Part shown: positions 24,185-34,904 of the stretch, piece by piece | Layout of the letters: the number at the start of each line of letters is the position of its first letter | How positions within the stretch are numbered: position 1 is the stretch's first letter | NCBI GenBank assembly: GCA_013397435.1 | Contig: VZRG01000188.1 | Location: forward strand, 1 to 64,000 | From: Erythrocercus mccallii | Taxonomy: Eukaryota > Chordata > Aves > Passeriformes > Dicruridae | Reading direction: 5' to 3' | DNA length: 64,000 bases | Program-made: the position numbers and the translations under genes | The notes under the pieces: generated by a model | Databases searched by the model: none | Told to the model about the DNA's origin: nothing | The model's input: the letters and a program-made list of their open reading frames with translations, nothing else

Positions 24185-24835
24185 TTTTTACATGATAATC
24201 TCATAGCACAGGGATACCAGTATATATCTTTTCCTATTTCTCACTTCTTTCTGCTCTGCCCCCAGCCTGACCTTGTGCACAGCCACTGATGCTGCAAGGT
24301 CTACATGATGGAGCATGGACTTAGCCTGGGGCCTCAAACCCTTCAGAGGGACACCTGCAGCACTGACATGGCCAGAGCCACTTTGAGATGTATCTGCTCT
24401 AGCTGGGCTGATTCATGGCCACAGAATGCTCTGCTCCCATGTGGACTCATCCACAGGTCACTGTCCCTTTGACTCATCCACAGGTCTCCCTCCAACTCGA
24501 GTTCATGCTGGAGTTCCAGCCTGTCCAGTGAAGCAGCACAGGAGCAGCAGTGACTCCCTGGCCATCTGCCAGGGCAGGCACATCCCTGCTGCTGTTATCA
24601 GAGCATTCCCAGCACAGTCAGACGAGGAGCAGAGAAGCAACACAGTGAGCAGTGGAAGAAAAGAGCAGCCGCTAACAAGCACTGGGCTCTAATAGACAGG
24701 CAAACGAGTCCCATGACAAGCACAGGAACTGTCAATTAACAGCTAAACAGCAAGAGCAGCTCGATCCAGCATATGCCAATCAAGTCTGTTGCTATGTGGA
24801 ACCCTCCAAAGTCCTGTGTTGGGCGCCAAAAGGGC
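24185..24835 (-). mobile_element. Probable 5' leader remnant of an ERV (minus strand), with primer-binding site
   Basis: On the minus strand this follows the 3' end of the LTR at 24836. A primer-binding site lies at 24811-24828 after a 7-base gap. Its first 11 bases on the minus strand, TGGCGCCCAAC, match the complement of lysine tRNA (CTT) 3' ends. Further into the element the sequence has no gag-like frame. Two copies of gactcatccacaggtc lie at 24444-24459 and 24471-24486. How far the retroviral leader extends is a guess; only the part near the PBS is well supported. Confidence 0.5.
24811..24828 (-). other. Retroviral primer-binding site, lysine-tRNA type
   Basis: The minus strand reads TGGCGCCCAACACAGGAC. 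It agrees with the lysine tRNA (CTT) primer complement at about 14 of 18 positions and with the lysine tRNA (TTT) complement at about 13 of 18, as judged by eye. It sits 7 bases inside the LTR edge, where a PBS is expected. Confidence 0.65.
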
Positions 24836-25403
24836 TGTTGTAGATTAACCCCAGGCAGCAACGCAGCCCCACACAGCCACTCGCTCATTCCCTGCTGGAG
24901 AGATGGGGAAAGAATTGGATGAAAAGTGGCAAAACTCATTCACACAAAGACAGTTTAATAGGTAAAACAAAAGCAAATGCAAGCAAAGGAAAACAAGGAA
25001 TTAATTCACTGTTTCCCCTGGGCAGGCAGGTGTTCAGCCATCCCCAGCAAAGCCAGGCTCCATCACACACAGCAGTGACTTGGGAAGACAAATGCCACCA
25101 CTCCAAAGGTGCCCCCATCCTGCTTCTCCCCCAGATTTATAGTCAAACGTGGTGCAGTGTGGTCTGGAATTATCCCTTGAGTCACTCAGGGTCAGCTGTC
25201 CTGGCTGTGTCCCCTCCCAAGTCCTTGTGTCCTCCAGCCCACTCACTGGTGGGGTGAGGAGCAGAAAAGACCTCTGTAATCTCTGCTCAATAGCAAAAAC
25301 AAAAACTCTGTTTTATAAGCACCGTCTTCATTAAAAATCCATAACACAGCTCCATACTATCTGCTGTGATAAAAATTAACCCTACCCATCCCAAACTAGC
25401 ACA
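24836..25403 (-). mobile_element. ERVL-like LTR, minus strand (5' LTR of a truncated provirus)
   Basis: A 568-bp LTR. The minus strand starts TGTGCTAGTTTGGGATGGG and ends GGGGTTAATCTACAACA, a common avian ERVL-like LTR pattern. On the minus strand a TATAAA lies at 25136-25141 and an ATTAAA polyadenylation signal at 24954-24959, giving the usual U3-R-U5 order. Flanking 5-mers (AGGGC and GATTC) do not match. That is expected because the lower-coordinate side continues into leader sequence with a PBS. The 3' part of the provirus and its second LTR are not in the window. Confidence 0.88.
25136..25141 (-). promoter_or_regulatory. TATA box of the minus-strand LTR
   Basis: TATAAA on the minus strand, about 180 bases upstream of the LTR's own polyadenylation signal. 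Whether it is still active is unknown. Confidence 0.5.
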
Positions 25404-27929
25404 GATTCTGATCTTCCCACAGCAGAACTGTCCTTCCTGAGGAGCTGGCCACCAGGCAGGCAGGAGAAAACCTCAGCTGCACTTCACTAATTGTGGGATG
25501 ATTAATGGCCTGTGAACATGAGTTATACAGAGATTTAACAACTTGCTAAAAGCTTGTACAGCTCAGGGGAACCACCCCAAGGGTTTAAGACGCTGCCAGA
25601 ACATTTCTTTCCCAGGGAGGGATTTTTACTCTCCCTTGTCCAATTCCGTGATCCTTTATTTCTGGTTCTGGGCTCCAGCCCATCGCGTGAAGGGGGTTGG
25701 CATCATCTGTGTCTTCTCTGGAAAGGTTTTCCCCTCTGCAGTTCCCTAATACCAATTATAGCTGCATCAAGGCTGATTTAGCTTTCAGCCTCTCTGTTCT
25801 GCTTATTTTGGGGCAATGAGCATTGCAATCTGTGAGCAAATAGCTGCCGTATGGAGAAGTATCATTTATTTAGAACAAAGACCCTTCAGATAAAGCAGAT
25901 GCTTAAGAGCCTCAGCAAAGTGAACTGTTAAGCAGAGCTACCTTCCTTGGCAGGTTTATCAGTCCTTAGTGATGAGAAAATCCACCTCCATCAGATTAAC
26001 CCACATTGTTGCTTTTTCCCTTTAACATCCTCCTCTTTAGAATAGATTTTCAGCTCTACTTTTTTATTCATTTGCTCACTGCTAATTTTGGGTGCTCAGG
26101 AGGGGTAGCTACCAGGAGCTGAACTTCTCATACACTTTTTAAAATTCTTTTTCATTATGTGCTGTTTCCTTCTTGGTGCGTAGGGATGGTGGTCTTATTT
26201 CAGTACTTTCAGTTTAAAAATATATCCAAAATTTAGATTTAGAAAACACCCAGGCCAAAATCACACAGGTTCTTCTACAATATGTATGTGCTTTTCAAGG
26301 AGGGCAGGACTAAACCCAATCCTGTTAAAACTGAGTATTTTTTTACCTCTCTTAAATACCAACTGGTTCCTCTTTGCCCTGTGCGAAGAGAGAGGATTTG
26401 TTTTTTGTCTGCTGTTTTCTGTAGCTGGAGAGTCTGGTAATACTGTTATCCTGAAAAAAAACAGATTTAGTCCTGATTTTCACCAAGGTAACAGAGACCA
26501 GAATCAAGCTCCAAGTCTCTAGTGCTGGGAAAAACAAAAGCTAAAAAATGAGCTTTGCATGGGAATATGAGTGTTTAAGGGTTTTATCCTCAAGCTCAGA
26601 AAAAAGCAGGGGGTGGAAATGTTGAATGTGGTGAGCTCCCTGCAGACCATTTCCAACACTGGGAGACCCTCTGGAGGAGGAACAAGCTGTCATGCAATTA
26701 TTTACTCTGCTATTTGAGGAACAAACCACACACATTTTCCTGCTGTAGCAACTGGTGCTGCACTTGGTGTTTGCAATGTGTACCCAAATTCTATGAATCA
26801 TCATTAAAATAATCATCTTTGTGACCAGTGGACTCTAGCAAGTGACTCATTAGGAGAACCACTGCAAAATAATTAGCACACAAACTTGTTTATATGACTG
26901 CATCTCTACAGAGGTCTCGTTCTTGTTGAGGTTTGGTTTAACTCCAGGGGAATTTTGCTCTCAGTGTAAAAACACTTGTTTCAATCAAGATAATTACCTG
27001 AGCAGTACAGTTTTGTGTACAGTGTTTCCATTAAACCATCCTATTATCATGAGAGTAAATGGAACAGTTAGAGTCAGTTTTGGAGCAGCTCTTGGCAGTG
27101 GTCCAGGCCAAGTTTTTTTTATCTTTTTGAAAATGTCTATTTTGTTTTCAGCTTGAGCATCTAAAATTGTAACTCTTTAGAAACCTCATAACCAAATACT
27201 TCAGGTAGAACTTGCTGCCTCAGGTGCTCAGCAGGTTCTTTGAGGTCATAGCCATCTATGCCTTACTATGGAATTCTCTTGGAAAGGAGCCCCTGACTGT
27301 TCCTGTGTCTTGGTGTAGCTGACATAAATGGGAATGGATCAAAGTGCTGCTTGTTTGTGTGTACAAATGCCAGTTTGGCAAATGCTCTTTTTTCCTTTGC
27401 TGAGTTTCAAATATTTTCTTTATCTGGATCCATCGCTAACTTTTGAGCCTGGTGCTTTTCAGGGTTTACTTAAGAAATATTTGTTGTTTCTAGGAGAGAT
27501 TTATTTTAAGGAATTGGAAAAGTCTTTGTATCTTCTGTGCAATGTAAAATCAAAGACAGGAGCAGGATTCAGTTGTTGAAATATAAGTGTTTAGTGTTGT
27601 TTGGGCTATTGCAAGGTAACTCCAGAAAAGTCTGACTTCCCCTTTGTCCAGTGTTTTCACTGCCAGCCCCAAATCCTGTGTCCTGACAAATGCTGTGTCC
27701 CTTGCCTATGTGCAACTGGGGCAGCTTCTGAGCTCCACTAACTATAAAGAGAGCTCAGATGGCAAATATAGGACTCAGTTATTCCTGTGGACATCTAGTA
27801 CCAGCTAAGTTGCCTTTGTTATCTCCTTTCTGGTCACTGGATGCCTTGGGAGGGCTTCTGTCTCTTGTGTGTCCTGTGAGATGTCTGCCAGCACAATATC
27901 AGTGCTTTGACTGCCTTATTACAACTCAA
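25404..27929. other. Unique non-coding sequence
   Basis: About 2.5 kb of AT-rich sequence with no recognised gene or transposon. Confidence 0.5.
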
Positions 27930-28440
27930 ATAGAATCACAGACTCACGGAATGGTTTGGATTAAAAGGGATGGAAAGAGCATCTCATTCCAAGCATGGCA
28001 GGGGCACCTTCTATTAGACCAGGTTGCCCCATACCTTGTCCAACCTGGCCTTGAACACTTCCAGGGGTTGGGAGTCCACAGCTTCTCTGGGCAACCTGTG
28101 CCAGGGCCTCACCATCCTTATTGTAAAGGCTTTTTTTTCCTAATATCCAAATGAAATCTATTCTCTGTCAGCTTAATTTTATTCTCCCTTGTCCTGTCAG
28201 CACTTACCCTTAGAAAAAGTCTCTCTCCAGCTCTCTCATAGGCGCTGGAAAGCGCTCTGAGATCTCCCTGGAGCTTTTTCTTCTCCAGGCTGAACATCCC
28301 CAGCTATCTCAGCCTCTCTGTATCAGAGGTGCTCCGGCCCCCAGAGCACTTTCATGGCCTCCTATGGATTTTCTCCAACAGGTCCATGTCCTTCTTGTGT
28401 GGGGAGCCCCAGAGCTGGACGCAGCACTTCCACGTGGGGC
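27930..28440 (-). mobile_element. CR1 LINE 3' end (about 510 bp, minus strand)
   Basis: Reverse-complement CR1. It starts with the tail (aatcacagactcacggaatg) and runs through accaggttgcccc, ctggccttgaacacttccag and tcctaatatccaaatgaaat. It reaches the end of the ORF2 region (ttctccaggctgaacatccc, agctggacgcagcacttcca). One of the longer copies in the window. Confidence 0.94.
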
Positions 28441-31240
28441 ATGATGACTCCAGATTTTTGCATTTAGGCAGCTGGATCACCACCAGACAGGTACCTTTCT
28501 TCAGACTCCTGAAATTAGGTGCCTCCTTCCCTCATGTGGGGTTTCCCCCTGGCTCTCTCCATTTCTGGATTAAGTGCTCCATTTTTTCATTTATGTAATT
28601 TTCATGGTACAATGCTGATTTCTTCAAGGATGGATATTTTCTGTGTGTTAAGGAGCAGTTCCTGAGTACAGCATGAACATCCCACCTTCACAGCATTGCT
28701 GAGGAGTTAATTCAGATGCTGTGATCTGCACGCAAAATTCCTTTCATTTAAGATAAAGTATGCCTGTTATCTACAATGAATTTGTGCAGACCCAAAACCA
28801 TCCAGTTGCACTCAGTCTGTTTGATACTGGTCAAAGAAGTGACATAAATGCCTGGGAAATACGAATTCTTACTTCAGCTCTACTTGTACAATACTGGGGA
28901 CTGCAGAATATCTCTTATAAGATGCTAATTATTAGACTAATGAGCTAGATGGTCTCATTCTTTTGAAACACTCATGGGACACCCATGTTTGAAGCAATTT
29001 ACAGACTAGGAAATGTCCAACTGTTCTGCTTAAAGATCTGTTCCATGAACTGACCTCATTTGCTGGTAATGGCTGGAACTGAGTGTGTTGATGAAATAAT
29101 GAATCAGTTAAGTACTTAATGCAGACATGATGTAAGATAATAACCCCAAGAAGAACAAATGATGTACAAATGCTCAATTTTTCTCAGATTTAAGCTGCCA
29201 TTAATTAAGACCTATTAATTTGGATCTCAAATTGCTCCGTTCAGGCACCTCTGCACAGTGGAACTGCTCTAATCTACCAAACTGCCTTGAAAGAATTTTC
29301 TGGCTGATAAATCTGGTGTTAAATCAAGCCACTCAAGGGGTTGAAAGAGTTCTTTCTTGGTGAAAGATCTGGAGTATCTAGGGACAAAATATATATTCCA
29401 GAGATTATAAAAATACTCTATAAAAAAGCTGTTGATATCAACAAGAGACGTTGTCCATCCAGACACCAGCAGCAGGTTGAAGTTCTCCTTGTGCTCAGAT
29501 TTCTTATGGGGGCCACTTGAATAATGGGAAGGGCAAAGGGTGAAAATCGTTTGGACAATTATTTCTTTGTTTTCAGCATGAACAACAAAAAATATTGTTT
29601 CATGAACATCTGAGTGTATCTACTTTTTTTTTTTTTTTGGTTTTACCCCATTTAATGCTGTCTCAAATCCTGAGAAATTTGACCAAGTTGTGTTTTCAGA
29701 CAAAACCTGATTTTTTTATTGTCATTTTCCATTTATTGTTACTTCTGTAAATTATCCTACTGCTAAACTTATCCTTTTGGGCCATCCTAAAAGTGCATTT
29801 ATTGACAGATAATATTTTCAACAAAAAACATTCTTTTATTCTGATGACAGCACTAAAGCTCAAGGAGAAGAGTCATCTCACAAATGGACAATAAATAGTG
29901 ATATCAATCACTACAAGAATCAAACTTTGTGTTTTATGAAACACAGACCTATTACAGTGATGCAGGAGATAACCTGAGTATACTAATGTGTGAGATACCA
30001 GGACTAAAATAGGCTGAGAGACTGTCTAAAAACATAAACTTTCAAGAACTGATGTCTTTCCCAAATCATGTCCTGAAGGAGACACTGGATTTTATGTCCA
30101 AACTGAACAATTCTGTGCAGCAGAGATAAAAACATAGTTTCCCAATACAGGAAATTTATCCCCAAGGAGCTCAAAACTAACGTAAGTGTTGGTAGCTTGT
30201 TGTTTCTAAGCTGCACCTTATTGTGGAGGGTGCAGGTAAATATTTGTAGAGGCACTTTTATTTGGAAGCGGTGATAAAATTTACTTTTTACTGGAGCTAC
30301 AAAATGCTGTTAACCAGCAGCCTGAGATTGAAAAAAACCCCAAACTTCAATTATGGGTTTAGATTTCAAATGGTCAGCAGATATTGGAATGATGCTGCTC
30401 GAGAAGTCAGTGGCCAAATATTATGTTTCTGTTTGTAAGCAAGAGATAAATCAAACTAGTGAACTTGATATGTCAAAATTGAAACTCAGTAGTAGGTTAC
30501 TCTATTCAACAGTGAAAGATTGTGTTGACCTTAAAGAGTGAAAGATTGTGCTGACCTTAAAATTAGTAATTTCTTTTGGTTAACTCAACATCTGTTCCAA
30601 GACAAGCATTTTTAGTCACAAATATTCTTCCTACATAACCATAACTTGAACTAAAGGTAATTTGTTCTGGGGTCAGGGGATCCAGTTGCTTTACAGGCAG
30701 CCAGGTTCTGTTTCTGGAAAATTATATTTAAAAAACAGAAAATAAGTTAGAGCTTCAATTCACCTTTTTATTCTGTTTTCTACACTTGTTATTTCTGCTG
30801 CACTCACAGTTTAAAGCAGAAGCTGAATGAAACCCACAACTTATTTCAAGAAGCAAAGCAGCAGTATTTTGTTTCATAATGTTTATGTTCTGATTTATGC
30901 TGGCACCATACTGTTATACTCAGTTGCATATCCAATTCCACTCTTTATGTTGCTTCTGCGATTTACAATGTTGGCGTCTGAGATGTAAATCTTGGACTCC
31001 TGCTCATCTGTCCTATGGTAGATTCTGCTCATAGCGAAGCTTCTGCCTTTATTTGAAAAAAAATTTTGGAGATTTTCATCAAAGTCCATGAGTGAAATTC
31101 TATGAGATTACCAGCTGGAAGTTGTTGACACAGAACTAAGCTATAAGGAAGAAAAGATTGCTTTTGGAATAGCAGAATTATTTATTAGATCACTGTCCTC
31201 ATTAGTACTTTGTTCTGTTATTTGAAGCCAAAATCTTCCT
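28441..31240. other. Unique non-coding sequence
   Basis: About 2.8 kb without a recognised gene. It contains a T run (about 29625-29638) and the 26-bp tandem duplication at 30511-30562. Confidence 0.5.
30511..30562. repeat. 26-bp tandem duplication
   Basis: Two adjacent copies of a 26-bp unit (agtgaaagattgtg...accttaaa) with two differences, so the duplication is recent relative to the surrounding decay. Confidence 0.9.
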
Positions 31241-31300
31241 AGAATCACAGAATGATTTGCTTTGGAAAGGACATTAAAGATCCTCTACTTCCAAACATGA
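31241..31300 (-). mobile_element. CR1 LINE 3' tail, very short (minus strand)
   Basis: agaatcacagaatgatttgc, then tttggaaaggacattaaaga and tcctctacttccaa match the reverse complement of the last about 60 bases of CR1. Confidence 0.8.
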
Positions 31301-32415
31301 ACATCAAAACCCTGAGCACCTTTACTCAAATTTATACCTGATATGATTTAGCTCATAAGAAATCAAGAGTTTAGTCAAAGTTCTTTGTTTGGCATCTCTT
31401 TATGCTCAGCAAAAAGAGAAATGTACTTCCACAGCCAGACCCATCCATGCACATCAGGAATATTAGGGAAGGATTCAGTCCCCAGATTAAAGAACTGCAG
31501 TTTAGGTTTCCATGTGTAAGTGATGACAAACAAAATGTCTGAAATCTCATTATAAACAATGAGCATAGTGTAAATGCAGCTAATGAAATAGGACAAGCTG
31601 TTCTGCTGACCAGGAAATTGGTGAATTATTCAGTTCCCTGAACATGGACATCTGGGGCCATTCAGGTGCCCTATGGTGACACATGGGCTGGGAAATACGA
31701 CACAGAGGAGATCACACCCTTCTGAAGGCTGTGTGGGACACCTTGCAGTGCCTGGAACACCAGTAAGTTCCCATGTTTGGGGAATTAAATGTGCAACAGA
31801 CCCCTCTAGAGTGAAATCAGCTTTATAACCCAATGCACATGAAAATATTTCCATTTAGGCCTTTCTCCCCGGAGCTGATTCTCATCCTGGTTTACAATTG
31901 CATGAATTGTGCTCTGAAGATGCTCCACTCCTTTCATCAGCTAAGACATAGATGAATATCTTAGATTACAAGGCTAATTTTTAGATAGCTGAGATTAGGT
32001 GACATAAATTTCTCCTTCCCTTTAGGGCTTAAGGGAAAAACTTTACTTTGAATGCTGGAAAGACTGTAGAGCTATTACATTTTATGAGCCAGGCACTAAG
32101 CAAGGAAATGTGATGTACCCTTAATAGCAGTTTATATTTGCGTGTTTAAAAGCCTGAAAAGCCTGGTTGTAGTTTCACAACTTTTTGTGTGACCGGTGCA
32201 CAAACAGGCAGAGGAATGAAATCATATTATGTGATTTTCATGCTCAGGGAAGGAGACAGCAGTTCAGTATGTCTTGAAATAAAGTGGTTTCATGAAACGT
32301 GACTTGGATAGGAATTGTGACATTCATAATACACAAAGTGATAGAAAGGTTAGAGCTGATCCTGCTGAAATTTCATCTCCAGCCCCATCACTGTGCTGAA
32401 GACCTTCTCTGTGTT
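31301..32415. other. Unique non-coding sequence, nothing recognised
   Basis: About 1.1 kb between two minus-strand CR1 tails. No gene or repeat is supported. Confidence 0.5.
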
Positions 32416-32620
32416 CATAGAATCATAAAATCACATAATAATTTGGGCTGGATGGGGCCTTAAAGATCATCCGGTTCCAATCCTCTGCCATGGGCAGGGA
32501 CACCTTCCACCAGACCAGGTTGCTCCAAGCTCCATTTAGCCTGGCCTTGAACACTTCCAGGGATGGGGAGTCCACAACCTTCCAGGGCAACCACCTTCAC
32601 AATATCTAATCTTATCATGC
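32416..32620 (-). mobile_element. CR1 LINE 3' end (minus strand)
   Basis: The copy starts with repeated tail octamers (tcatagaatcataaaatcac) and runs through cttaaagatcatccggttcc, gccatgggcagggacacctt and ccttgaacacttccaggg, then decays. Confidence 0.92.
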
Positions 32621-34011
32621 TGAAGGCTCAGATCCTTTCTAGATCTGCTGGTTGCTCCAACCTACCCAGGACCTGCAATAGCTTTATTTTGACTTGGTGA
32701 TTATGTCTTTAATTCAAAATTCACTGATGTCTTTCTATCAAACACGTAGGGCCATAGAGTAAGTGCAAGGTGATCAGTTCCACCATATGTGCTGCTTTGG
32801 TGCTACTTCCATGGCTTCTGGTGGCTTTTTTTTCGCAGGTTAAAAATCTTCCAAGAACTGTCTCAATAAGTGAAAATGATGGTGGCAGAGACATTCAAGG
32901 TTCTTCAGGCACTTTCATTAAGGGTGGGAATATCCGTTTGCATAACTGAATGCATCAAGCTCCATTTGACTTTGGGAACAATGGAGTTGTCTGTGATTGG
33001 GCCACAGAGATCTACATCAAATTTCTTATGGTTCCTCGTCTGGCTGGGTATCCAACTGCAGCCCCCTGTAAATGTGCTTGTTTGTTCTTTTTATTGCAGC
33101 CATCTCCTGCAGACACGAAAACGGCTGTTATCAAACACCCCATTGTAGTTTTGCTGGCCAGATGGCTAAAGGGGCATTACTGCTCTCTCCCCATAAACTG
33201 TATGCTTTGCAGCAGGCATTAACAAGGCAATATATTTTTTAGGAACCATTAAATACTTGAGATTTAGGTAGTAGCAGGTATTGCAGTTGTGGTCTTAAAG
33301 ACGCTTTTAAAGTCCTCCGCTTTGTCCTTAAAACTCAGCTCAAATGAGGCTGCCTCAGGAGACAAATTAAAATAAAAATAACCCTCCAAACACAAAGTTT
33401 GGCGGTGCTCCTGAGATTAGCTCCTGTGAGGCGTGGAATTGTGCAAGTTGTGAAATGCCTTTGAGCTTTCCTTGTGAGATGCTGATCTGGATTTCCACAG
33501 GCAAAGTAATGATGGCTCCTTTGAAATTGTTATCCTGCTTCCTCCACCCCTACATCTGCTCCTAACGCATCAGAAGGGAGCACCCAGAGCCCAGAAAATC
33601 CAATTATTGAAACAAAGCAAAGAAAGTTGTGACCCTGTCATATTTCTTGTGAGAGAGGCCAAGCTGCCAAATCTTTACTGAACGTTTACTCCATCACATT
33701 ACTCCATGCTGGGTAATAACAGAAGACGACTCTGTGCTTGTAAAACTAAACTATTCTGTAGTTAGAGAGCCATTTATAGCTGCACCTTCCAGCCCTTTCC
33801 ACTCATACTATCAGCTCCAAAGTCTTCTCCCCTTTCCCTCCTCCACTGTTTGCTTTTGTCCTTCCAAGTGATGCTGTGTTTCTCCAGAAGTTTTTCTGTG
33901 GGTTGTAAGGTCACCACCTTACAGTGTCCACCCCCAAAGAGCCTACCTGATTTAATATGTATAGGAGACCAGATTTCCAAGTAAAATGCTGCAAAATATG
34001 AAGATTTCATA
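32621..34011. other. Unique non-coding sequence with a CpG-retaining block
   Basis: About 1.4 kb without genes. The part at about 33230-33520 keeps CpGs and has complex, non-repetitive sequence, and is treated under the findings as a possible regulatory element. Confidence 0.45.
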
Positions 34012-34240
34012 TAATAATAAAATCATTAAGAATGGAAAAGATGTCCAAGATCATCAAGTCCAACCTTGGACTGAATAACAACATGAGTAACTGAAGGACT
34101 GAATAACAATATTGTAAAATGCTGCATCTCCTCAGTTTTATACTTCCAGGGATGGTGACTCCACCACTTCCATGAGGAGCCTGACCCAAAGCTTAATCAC
34201 TCTTTAAGAAGGGGTATTTTTTCCCAATATTCATGTTCTG
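34012..34240 (-). mobile_element. CR1 LINE 3' end of the second tail type (minus strand)
   Basis: Matches in reverse the tail reading aatcattaagaatggaaaag, ccaagatcatcaagtccaac, ccagggatggtgactccacc and ttcccaatattca. It contains a local duplication of gactgaataacaa (34071-34083 and 34098-34110). Confidence 0.88.
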
Positions 34241-34683
34241 GTTGCTAACGTCTGGGTTTCCCACTCACAACATCCCTCTGAGGAAAATAACATTATCCCC
34301 ATTGGACCAAAGAGACACTGGAGAAATTAAATCAATATCTCTATGACATCTAGTGCTTTCTTCACATGCCTGTGAATGAGCTTTGAGTTTGTTTCTAAAA
34401 TCTGTAAAGACTGTTCCAAACCCATTAGGCTGTTAGGAAGCTTCTTCTTTCCTTGCACCCATGAGGTCAGTGATGCTTTTGCTGACTGATTTTTAGGTTC
34501 CTTGAAGGCAGCTTTGTGTCTTTTAAATGTCTCACCTTTGGAGGGAGATCTCTGTAAAATAACCATGGGGCCACCTTGCTCTTCTTTTCCAATCCCTTTT
34601 GATTCACAATTGGATGATGGCATTTAGTGGTCAATGATGAGTGAATTTGGACAAGCCAGAGATATTCCTTCCTCACCTCTGTG
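34241..34683. other. Unique non-coding sequence, nothing recognised
   Basis: About 440 bases between CR1 copies of opposite orientation. No feature is supported. Confidence 0.5.
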
Positions 34684-34904
34684 GATATTAGGAAGAAATT
34701 CGTTACTGAGGATGGTGAGGCGCTGGAAAGGTTGCCCAGAGAAGCTGTGGATGCCCTATTCCTGGAAGCGTTCAAGGCCAGTCTGGATGGGGCTTTGAGC
34801 AGCCTGGTCTAGTGGAAGGTGTCTCTGCCCATGGCAGGGGGTTGGAATGAGATGATCTTTAAGGTCCCTTCCAACCTAAACCATTCCCATGGGTCTATGA
34901 TCCT
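34684..34904 (+). mobile_element. CR1 LINE 3' end
   Basis: The copy begins at gatattaggaagaaattc and ends with cctaaaccattcccatgggt and ctatgatcc. The 3' region is well preserved. Confidence 0.94.
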
